From positions 35,639,527-35,703,526 of the forward strand of contig OY759271.1 in the NCBI GenBank assembly GCA_963662155.1: a DNA stretch of 64,000 nt, written 5' to 3'. Position 1 is the stretch's first letter. Each line of letters opens with the position of its first letter. The notes below the pieces were generated by a model. That model made no database searches. It saw nothing but the letters and a program-made list of their open reading frames with translations, and was not told the DNA's origin. This document shows, in pieces, positions 27,401 through 39,511 of this stretch. Source of the stretch: Lamellibrachia columna (lineage: Eukaryota > Annelida > Polychaeta > Sabellida > Siboglinidae). Position numbers and translations under genes: made by a program.

Positions 27401-30400
27401 TACATATGGATATACAGGTATGTTTTTATAGTCAGTAAAGCAAGCAAAAATGACAGCACTGTCTAACCTAGCAACAATGATCAAAAAGTTGGACACAAAA
27501 TATTTTTTCAAACTTTTTGATCTAAAATATATGTGAAACAAACAATAAAAAAGCTCTTAAGTACTACATTTTAAGACTTATTTGGTTAACAGTTGAGCAG
27601 AGCAACATATCAGTAAACTTGCTGTGCCACAGTGCATGACTGAACCATAGTGCATGACAGCAGTGCCTTGGCGCATGAGTGCCCATACACCAGTTTTACA
27701 CAGTGCTTATCTGTTTCAGGAGTGAACCCTTGTGCAGACAACAATGGGGGGTGTTCCCACCTGTGTCTCATGTCGCCCCACCCTCCCTACTACACATGCG
27801 CCTGTCCCACAGGGGTCCAACTCCACAAGGATGCCAAGACTTGTGCCATGGGTATGATAAGTCTTGTTCTTCCCAGTACTACTAATCTTATTACTATAAT
27901 AACCAGTGTTGGGTTTCATTATTATAATAACCAGTGTTGGGTTTATTATAATAACCAGTGTTTGGTTATATTATAATAACCAGTGTAGGGTTTTATTATT
28001 ATAATCACCAGTGTTGGGTTTTATTATTATAATAACCAGTGTTGGGTTTAATTATTATAATCACCAATGTTGGGTTTTATTTTTATAATCACCAGTGTTC
28101 GGTTTAATTATGTATTTTTTTTATAACTGACCCTACACTTCGTAATAGTTATTTTGTTCCTACCAGAGGCATCTAATTTGTACCTGCATCACAACATTTC
28201 TTACAAGTTTCTGATCATTTACTTTAATAGTCTATGCGAACATAATAACATTTTATTCACAAATGATTTCATAAATAAAATGGGTGTTGCATTATAGAAC
28301 AGTGCATTTGGAATTCCATGTCTTTCTCATGAAGTATTGAACTGAACAGTAGTAGTTCCTCTTTTCCCCTCTTGTGTATTTTTTATTGCCTAGTACACCC
28401 AATATTGTCATGAATATTTTGTTACGAGTCGCTATAAAACTTGGTATATGTGTAGTAAACACCACTTGAAATGCACTGTCTTGGTGTCAAGTATTCAAGT
28501 TCATGTGTTGCCAAAAAACAATTATTTTGCAAGGACCAAAACATCTTAGGTTCTACATTCTCTGATAATGCTATTGCCAAATAGTAAATTCCTAGGTGTG
28601 AGTGCTTTGTTAAAGAAACTCATCATTACTTGCAGATGTTATGTTAAACAAGCGTGACTACCATCCACCAGATGGAGAGAAATGAACGATATTGAAACTA
28701 TTTAGTTTGTTCAGATATTGATTATTACCAGACAGGAAGGTTACAGGCATTTTAATTCATGAAATTGAACAACAACATTGCATATATTGCATAAAGTTGT
28801 TGACTCTCGAAAATTATTTTCGTCTAACACGAAAATGCACCTAATAAATAAAACTGTAACACGAAAATGCACCTAATAAATAAAACTGTAACACGAAAAT
28901 GCACCTAATAAATAAAACTGTAACACGAAAATGCACCTAATAAATAAAACTGTAACACGAAAATGCACCTAATAAATAAAACTGTAACACGAAAATGCAC
29001 CTAATAAATAAAATAATATTATTTATAAATATCCACCTGTTTCGATTACACCAGGTGATGACAGGATTATGACAGATGGCAGGTTGAATACATCATATGT
29101 AATTTAAGTACATTACATGTATTGACACGTCAAAGCAGGTGTAATTGCAATGTTGTGTCTTGTTTGGTTGCAAAACTAACATTGAAATAAACCGATCTTC
29201 TAAAAATCGCATCATTGCTTGTTGGGCAGATTCTCTTTGCTGTAGAAAAGTGGGAAATATTTTGGTCATTTGAGACAGGAATTTCATATTGTCCGCAGTC
29301 CAAAGCATGTTATTCTGTAATAATATAATAATAAAATTATATAGTGCCATTTTCACTGAGTGATCTGTGGCATTTTACATCATGCTAGGCAAAAGAGATA
29401 TATTTAGAAATTAAAAAAATGTAAGACAACATAAAATGTTTGGCATGGAACATGTACAACATGATAAAACATAGAATTAGAAAGGCCCTTTCATCAGTCA
29501 AAGCAGTTCTGCATGTTCTTTTTAATATAAACATTTCTTAATAGATCACTTGACAGCAGTAATGTTATCAATGTCCCTAAAAACTGCCTGGTAGGTTGGT
29601 CCACAAGCGTGCTGCTGTTTTGGTAAATGTTTGACCACTGTACGCGCAGGTTCTTGTATGTGGCATGTAAATGACACCTGGCATGTTGCTGTGTCTGGTT
29701 TAGGGGCCAACCAGGTGCTGTTGCTGGCACGCAGGACAGACCTGCGACGCATCTCGCTCGACACTCCCGATTACACGGACATCGTTCTTCCGCTCGACAA
29801 CATTCGCCATGCCATCGCAATTGACTATGATCCCGTCGATGGCTACGTGTACTGGACGGACGACGCAGTCCACACCATCAGGCGCTCCTACCTTGACGGA
29901 ACATGTGAGTTGTAGGCCCTCATTCTGACCCTTTTCAGGGTCTGTCTAGCATAGATGAAATTACAGAATTAACAAAATGCCACATTTGAATGATGGGTAG
30001 ATCAGATTCTTAGATTGAAATGGCACTGGTGTGTAAATTGACTACTAAATTCTTAACTATTTTCAAAATTTATTGTGAAAGTTAGAGGTACTTGGTATGT
30101 GTGCAGTAAACACCACTTGAAATCCACTGTCTTGGTGTCAAGTATTCAAGTTCATGTGTTGCCAGAAAACAAACATGAGAGAATGTTTTGTGCATGCTAG
30201 TACCATGGTGTGGGTAAGTTACTTTTGTTTGTAAAAGACAATAATAATGCAACTGTATGGTAATGTAAACATGATTTGGGTGGGTATCAAGAACGTTTAT
30301 GTACACACAAGACTGCAGGTGGGGCGCAGTAGCGGGGTATCGCCATGTTGCCTACTCCAATTTTGCTACTGATATCATTCCTATTTCGCCTACTTTGCAT

Positions 30401-33400
30401 TTGGATACTCTCCCATTTCACCTACTTTGCATTTGAATACTCTCCCATTTCACCTACTTTGCATTTGAATACTCTCCCATTTCACCTACTCTCAGTGATT
30501 CATCCTCTCAGGATGCCTATACTCATATTATTCACACTTCACTGACTCTGCATTAGAATAGTTCCTCTCCCATCAAAATCACCATTTCAGTTCAATACTA
30601 AAAAAAATTATAAATGTAAAATATGCTTTGCAGAAATCAAAGTTTTTATTGTGCGAAGTCTGATTTCTGCAAAGCCACTGTTTGTATTGATTTGTCTGAA
30701 GAAGTCGCATCCCATTAATGTTTGATCATGATGAAGCCAAACCATGTACACGTAGCTGGAAGATCAAGTGATCTAGGGTAGACAAAGTGGGAGTAGCCCT
30801 TAATTGGGCAGTAGGTAAATTGGGAAACTGTCTCGGAATTAGCCATCAAACCACAGTAGGTGAAAAGGGAGTAAGCGAAATGGGACAACCAAATTTGTTA
30901 TAACATTTTCTGTACTACATAGACCAAGACAAGAAAGATGTAAAGCTGGAGTTTTAGAAAAGCTAATTTGTATACTATTGTTGATAAATATTTCGGATTG
31001 TTTATAGGTATTTTATATATATATCTTCTTCAAGAGAATAGCATTTATCCTTAAATAATGTAGGCAAAGATAATAAAAAATGACCAGCACGAAGAGAAAA
31101 AACATGATATGCTCAGTGAAGAAGATTTAGAAAAGAAAAATAATTTGAAAGGTGGTTAAGGCTAAGTGCAGCTGCAAGGAAAGAAGTCACTATTCTGGGA
31201 TCAAGACTAATTTATTTAATTAGAAATGTTGACCAGGGCCGACTCTGATCGCTAAATTGTGACTACTAGGCCTGTTAGATGGACTATCACTGGTATTAAC
31301 ATAGCCTAGCCCTAGAATCTAGATGCCGCTGACAGCCAAAAACAACAACACATTATTTTTATATAGTCACTAACAGGGACAGAGGAGTTATAACTGCATA
31401 ATCGCATGCTCAATAATCATAGTATTACAATGAAGAAACAGGTACATAAAGAACATACAATTACATGTTTAATAAAAAAATTACCAAAACAAATGAATAA
31501 TGTATCGTACTGGCGACAAGAATGGGCGATAATAAAAGAAAAATGTTAACGCATAACTGTCAAAGTAAAAAATTAACCATAAAAATACTTAACGTTTCAT
31601 TCGACATAAAGCAGCTCATTTCTATAAAATTATATTACATGTCAATAATTAAAACTAAGAAACTGTAAAACTTAAAAACGTATAAAATGGCAGAGAACCA
31701 AATTTTTTAAATATGTAAACTTGGCAGCCTCATTCTAAATGTACATATTCAAATGTATGCATTATATTTTATGTGTAACAATACCTGGTATATATGTGTC
31801 CATCCATGTATGTATATTTTATTATTTATGGTGATTTTGTTTGTAATGCACTTTGAGCGGTCCTAAAGTTTGCATACTGTGCTATATACGAATTGACGTT
31901 TACGTTTTATGTTGACAGGTCAAGAGGTGGTCATCCACGATGACATCAATCACCCTGACGGTATTGCTGTCGACTGGGTGGCCCACAACCTCTACTGGAC
32001 GGACACTGGCACTGACCGCATTGAAGTGGCGCGACTCAATGGCACGTCACGCAAAGTCCTTATCTCGGAAGACCTCGATGAGCCGAGGGCGATTGTTGTT
32101 GACCCCATCTCAGGGTGAGTTGGACATGCAGTCTTAAACTGCTGTGTTAATTTTAAAACAACGTATATCGAAATGTACATAAAATGTATGTGTTTTTATG
32201 GAAAACACTTCTGTAAGTAGGTTGATAAGATATGATTTATTAATTTGAAATAGAATTATTGATGGACAAGTCGTGTTATAAATTTAGTTAGTTAATTTGC
32301 CAAAATGTTTCCCCACTAAAAATTCATTGTTAATGTGCCTCTTGATAAAGCACGCTCTAGACCAATTGGATCCTGAACATGTAGACGTAGTTAACGGTAC
32401 GAGCACATAAGCACTGATAACTTCCTCGACTATTTAATTTGAAATAAAATGGTGTTACGACCACTAATGACAAGTATTCTGCCTTTTTCAGCTACATGTA
32501 CTGGACTGACTGGGGTCGGAAACCAAAGATAGAACGAGCCAACCTGGACGGCTCAGACCGTGTGGTCCTCATCAACATGTCTCTTCACTGGCCCAACGGA
32601 CTCGCTCTCGACTACGATGAACAGAAGTTGTACTGGAGCGACGCACACACCGACCGCATCGAGGTGGCCAACGCTGACGGCAGTGAGAGACGCACGCTGG
32701 TCGCAAATGATCTGCCACATGTGTTTGGAGTCAGTCAACTAGGTAAGACCTCTCTGTTCCACCACCATTATTGCCTATCCCACTGATGTTCCCTGTGTAC
32801 ACCTAGGTTGTGCTGGTAAAATGGTGGGAGTAAAACACCGTGTTGTGTAGTACATCACTGGAGGAAGCCAGTTGATGTGATGGTTGCGGAATGCATCTTT
32901 GTATCTAGCACTCATTGCAAACTTTATGCTCAATTCCTAAATTTGCATTTTAGAAATGTGCCCAAACGTTTTTCTCCTTATAAGGCATTGATGCATTTTA
33001 AAATTGACCTATTCCTGACACAGCCAGACTGCTAATTACATGTACTTTATGACACTAATGACATGGCACAAGAAAACAGTAATTTGGTTTAATAAAGAGT
33101 CACAGATCCACCATCAAAAATCATAATTCATAATTTTAAAGTTTCTGTGTTCACTTGTAAGGAGATTTGGCAAAATGCTATTGTAAAATTTTTTTTTAAA
33201 TCAACCAATCGTTAACATGTCATATCAGTAATACATTTATATTTGTCATTTCACTAAAAAAATGCTAATATCTCAGGAACCTATGACTAAAGTATTTATC
33301 TGCCGACAGTTATCATTGACAATGACAACAACTATCAAACCCTGGTGCTCCCAACCTTAACTTTAACAGATCTTATTATGCGAGACATGGTATTTCTTAT

Positions 33401-36400
33401 TTTAGGATTAATATTATAGTTTTTATGAAAAATGTGTATTGTTCTGTGACTGCATTGATGTAGCAGTCCTAAGGGTGGCCACTGGGCCATGGCCTCCTTT
33501 GAAATTTTTTCCATATTTTTCCTTTGTGCCGTAACATGGTAGCATGGCAGACTAAAGGGTGACTAAGCTTGGCCCCCCTTTGGCCTCACCCTTTACAAGA
33601 TCCTAGATACACCCCTGGCTGTGTGCTTCAGTTGTGTTACTCCATGGTTTGTGGCTTGCAGGCGACTACTTGTACTGCACGGACTGGCAACGGCGGTCCA
33701 TAGAACGCATCAGCAAGAAAACTGGGGCTGATCGCAGCATCATCATTGATCAGTTGCCGGACCTCATGGGTCTCAAGGCTGTGGACGTCACCAGAGTTGG
33801 GGGTCAGTCACATCTCTGACAGTTACTGACAATAATAAAACAAATGGACATATGGACAGCAGCCTTTGTCACAATATTTGTATTCAGTTATTGATTTCAG
33901 CCCTGTAAAGTGCTGTGAACTGTACTGGATGTGGCACTGTACAAAATTAATAATATTAGTAGTAAAGGATTAATTGTTGAAGTTGGTTATTGAAAAGACC
34001 CTTTACTGTGAATAAAAATACACTAACGAGAGAAAAACCCTACCTGTTGTATTGCACCTGGCCATTGTTTGGGCTGCTGGAATAATCTGTGTTTTACAAT
34101 CTAAATTGCAGTGACATCATAAAAACAGTCATAAAATAGATCATGTCATTGGCCAAAACAGTCAGGCAATTAATTGGACCTGAATCAGCATGCCCCAAAA
34201 TACTGATTAGCAATTATGTCACACATTTTTATTTCATTTGACATTGACTGGACTGAATCTTGCTGTGTTTGTGACAGCAGTGTGGCTACAGACATGAACT
34301 AAAGCCACTACTCTCCCTACTATTCTAGGCAGCAATGCATGCTCGCGAAACGACAACGGATGCAGCCACCTTTGTCTCAATAGACCCGCACCCAAAGGCC
34401 CAATCTGTGCGTGCCCAATGGGGCTAGAGCTGCTCGCCAATGGCAAGATGTGCATCAAGCCCGATGCCTTCCTGCTGTTCTCGCGGCGGGCTGACATTCG
34501 GCGCATCTCACTCGAGACGAAGCACAACGACATTGTAATTCCACTGGCGGGAGTCAAAGAGGCGAGCGCCCTCGACTTTGACATCAACGACAGTCGCATC
34601 TACTGGACTGACATAAGTCTTAAGGTACATACCAACATTTGTTGGTATTTACAGATCTGTTTTTCTGAGTTTTCTGACACTGTTGTACCATCACAGAATT
34701 TATGTTTGGAAGGATGAAAGGGTAAGCCATAAACATGACTGGTATTTAATGATTGCTTAACACCACATACTTTCTTTTGAAACATGTTGACCATTTATCT
34801 CTATACAACTAATTTGTTGTTCCTAAATGATACATAAATAATCTGATGCAGTGTGTATGTGGTGGTTCGTCCTCTAATCTAAATTACTTAGTGGATAAAG
34901 TGTGCCTCTATCAAATAATCAATCCCGTTGTGCCAAAACAATTTTCAGTATATTTTTACTCACTCTACACTCAACTGGTGTCTCCCCTTAACTAGTTACA
35001 ACTCTGTCCCATGAGGGTCTCACATGTGAAGTGTGCCATTCCAGAGCATCAGTCGAGCCTTCATGAACGGCAGTGCCCTGGAACATGTCGTCCTCCACGG
35101 CCTGCAGTTCCCTGAGGGGCTGGCCGTCGACTGGGTGGCACGCAACCTCTACTGGACAGACACCGGCACTAAACGCATCGAGATGTCTCGCCTCGATGGC
35201 ACTGCAAGGAAGGTCCTTCTGTGGGCGAACCTCGATGGACCACGGTCCATTGCCCTGGACCCACCAGAGGGGTGGGTACATTGGGCTGAAAGTAAAAGTG
35301 CTGTTAAATGCAATAGTGAATGAGTAATAAAATTTAATAATATAATATAGGAAAATTCCAACTGATATGTATTTTCTATAACAAACCCAGTATTTGTCAT
35401 TTTATTTAGCATTGTATTTACACCTTTGGTATTGTTCCATGATATCCATAAGGTATAAATGCTTTTAGGATAGTTACTGGAGGCTTCAAATTTGTTGTTA
35501 GTTACAAAGAGATTCATCAGACTGATGAATGTAATATATTAATAATTTTTCACAGTCAATTTTACCTTTTTTTTTAAACGTTACAAAGAAAAAAGTAAAG
35601 TGAGTTGTGTTTTGTCTTGTTTTTCATTGGTTGTTCTCTGTTGCAGGTTCATGTATTGGATCGACTGGGGAACTGACCACAAGATAGAGCGTGCCCTACT
35701 TGACGGCACTGACCGACGCCAACTAGTGTCCAACACCGGCCGCATTAACGGACTGACCATTGACTTCGCTGACCACCTACTCTACTGGACCAATCTGGAC
35801 AGTCAGATGATTGAGACATCTGACCTGCTTGGCAACAACATCAGGCCCGTCATCAAGGAAGATATCCCACATCCCTTTGGACTGACGCAGTACATGGATT
35901 ACATCTACTGGACAGACTGGAACACACGCAGCATAGAGCGCGCCAACAAGACGACCGGTAGCAACCGCACACGCATACAGGGCGACCTCGACTACGTGAT
36001 GGACATACTCGTGTTCCACGCGTCCAGGCAAAGTGGTTAGTCTTTGTTTGAGCTTCCTTTCTAGCTAACATCAGTAAATTTGTTTAAAGTTATATTTTAA
36101 TTTGATTTTACAAGCTGGTTCATGATAATATTTACTTTAGTTTCCCTTCGGGGGTCCTTGTCAAGGCAGTTTTGTTTATATTGTCGTCCTCCTTTTTGCA
36201 AAACGTGGCCAAGCCATCTTCTGGTGGTGAGCCATTCATGTTAATTTATTTCATGTATAAAGGTACCTTAACAGATATGTTGACAAAATTAAAAGCAGGA
36301 ATATAAAATGATGAATTAGTTTTCTAAAAATGAATTTTGCAACTGTCCTGACCATTTATTCTGAACTGGAAAGATATGTTTGACACTCAAGTGGTACATC

Positions 36401-39400
36401 ATGTGCAAACACCACCTATACTGATGTCTTTCAAATCAGCTCGTTCTGATGTATGTAGTGCCCTCAGTATGCCAGCAATCTGCAGTTACAATGGTCATGC
36501 TGTAGGTTGGAACCCGTGTGGGATTAACAATGGCGGCTGTTCACATCTCTGTATTGCTCACCCGACGCGTCACACGTCTCGCTTGACACACCGTTGCACC
36601 TGTCCTTCACACTACAGTCTTGCTCCCGACGAGAAGACGTGTCTACGTAAGTGTCTTGTAATGTTCATACATTACATTTGGTGGATGTCTGTTCCGAGCT
36701 TGGTTGCCATGTTCAGCATCAGAGTCAGCTGACGTGGGTAGCATGGGTGATATCTTTAACAATGCTTCACACTTTAGTTAAAAACCCAGTTGTAGTACTC
36801 ACCTTAACAAACTTTAGGCCAAGGAGAGTGGCCTTATAAGGTTTTTTAGATTATTGGTCAGCTTGAATGGAAATACAAATGTTACTTTATATAGTTACAT
36901 TCATTGTGTACCAAAAGGTAACGTATAATAAAACAAATCGGAGAAATAAATCTAATATTCTTACAAAATATTAAATGTACATGAAGAGAAAGACAAAGAA
37001 TGTAATATGTGAACATATATCAAAACATCAACATGGAATCATTCTGCATAGTAAACAAACTGTCTTTCAACCGCAAAATCAGGGTTGAAAAAATCAAGAT
37101 TTTTTTAGTTATTTGATTTTTCCAGAAATCTAGTATATAGACATTTATATAGATGTTTATATTTATAAACTCTTTCAAACGTGTTCTATTCAAGTTGATT
37201 TGGGTACTTGTCTTAACAGAGGGTACATGATTTTTTTTATATAAAGTTATAATTATAACATAGTTTGATTTACAACAGCAACAAAACTATCGTTTTATAA
37301 TACATGTATATAATAATAATATATTTTATTTGATATAGTGCCAGATCCAATTTTAAATTGTTCCTGGCACTCACACTCATTGGGATGATAATTATTGTTT
37401 GCTGAGAGGGTGGATTAGCACCTGTCCACAGCTCTGCCTACTCTGGTACAGTATTAGTCTGTAGCCCATACTGTCTCACTTGAGTCAACATATTGAATTG
37501 GTAACAACTAGCACAAGCTCTAAGTGGACTTTAACTCAGAGCTTCTGACTTGAAAAGATACTTCCTCTGGAAGACAAGTTTGTGTGGCTTCACTGCATTC
37601 AGAAAGGGAATAGCTCAAACATACACAAAACTTTGTTGATCTCGATGCTTGTAAACAATCATTTGTGTTAAATTCATATAAATAGGCGATTAAAAAAAAT
37701 TGGAAATAAAAAATTCATAAATCAGTGATTTTTTTGGGAGTGATTTAAAGTAATGATTTAAATCAAACAGCTCTGTGCAAAATAACGAGACTGCTATCAG
37801 AAGAGATGTCTAAGTGTGATCCCATTGATTACACATCTGACCCAACAAAATGCCAAAACAGATGTTGCTGTTATGGTGCTATTTTGATGGTTTGAGTAAA
37901 CAGCGATCACAAAATTATGATACTGTTTAGTCTAGCGTGTAAACATTGTGAATACATCAACTGTAGTAGAGGACACTTTTTATGAACATGACAATATAAT
38001 TTAGTTATTTATATTTGTTTATGTATCTCAATATAATACATTATTTATTTTTATATATATTTTAAGCTCTACATAGGTATGAATCTTATGATTGCATGTA
38101 TGTTTTTATAATGACTGCACCTATGAACGAGAATTTACATTTTCTAGTAATAATAATTGTGGTGTGTATTTGCAGCTCCAGATAACTTCCTGTTGTTCAG
38201 TCAGAACCGACGCATCAGTCGCATCCTGGTAGGAGGGGGAGCTAATAACACTGTTCCTGACATTGTCCTGCCCATCCAAGTAGTGCGAAGTGTCAAGGCC
38301 TTGGCCTTTGACCCCGTTGACCGGGTCATCTACTGGATTGATGGCCGCAACAAGGCAGTGAAGCGAGTGGCTGAGAATGACACCAAGGTATGTTTAGTGT
38401 ATGTATGCATGCGTGTAATTGTGTGACCTGGTCATTGGTCAGGAGAAAGGAATGTTCAGTTCAGGCAGGAGAGTACACATGCATTAGTTGTATGATTAGA
38501 TGAGATGGTATGTACGTAACAATTTTCACACCTGTGCAGAATCCACAGAAAGATCTCTTAAAATAGGTTCTTTGGTGCGAACTTAACATTTCTGCCTAAA
38601 TTTTCATGTGAATAAAGTGTGTTGTAGTTTTGTCATAGTCAACTGAAGATAAAATAAAAAGATACCAGTTAGAAATGGAAAATAGACAGAATATAGTTAC
38701 ACAATTAGAATATAGTTTTTGACTACTCCAATGACTGACTAATTCCAATGAGTTTAATTTCATCAGTCTGTATTGGTAATTAACTAAGCATGTTGCATGA
38801 CTAATTTTAGGATATGTTCTTATGAAAGTTTAATTATTATCATTTGTGTCAAACTTAATTAGTTATGTTAGATGGATAATTAAAAATATTTGAACTAGGC
38901 GTGTAGTATGAACATAGAGTTACATCAGTACATTAGATGGATAATCCAAAATATTTGAATGAAAATTTTATTTTCATAATTCACATTTGAACTAGGCATA
39001 GAGTTACATCAGTAATCATTCCCCTGTTTTACAAGCGGCTGTTCTATTTATGTTTGTGAGTAGAGTAATCTCAAATCGTGGCCTGTCTTTGTTTCAGCCA
39101 TCGATGTTCTTCCACGCCAGTCAACATGGCAGTAACTTTGTCCTCTATGACATTGCCATTGACCCATATTCGCGTCACCTCTACTGGAGCGACAGTAGGA
39201 ACAATGTCATCAACGTAACCAGACTCGACATGTCATCAGTTGGTATTGTCATCAACGGACCACATCAGAAACCGAGATCTATCGCACTGGCCCCGGAGAA
39301 AGGGTTGGTGTTTTTTTTTACATTATATGCATATGGAGAGAGGTGATTTCTGTTATTATGATTCATAATTCCTTTGACTCTAGCTTTATGTCTGTGTTGT

Positions 39401-39475
39401 CTTGGGCATGCTGCTGCCATGCCAGTTATCTTTTCAGTACCATTGTCGCTCGGAGTCAGTTATAAATGATTATGC

Positions 39476-39511
<36 letters not shown>

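Noticed and set aside
33455..33622. Possible second hAT element ending in ATACACCCCTG
   Set aside because: The right end looks plausible but no matching left end or 8-bp duplication could be found.
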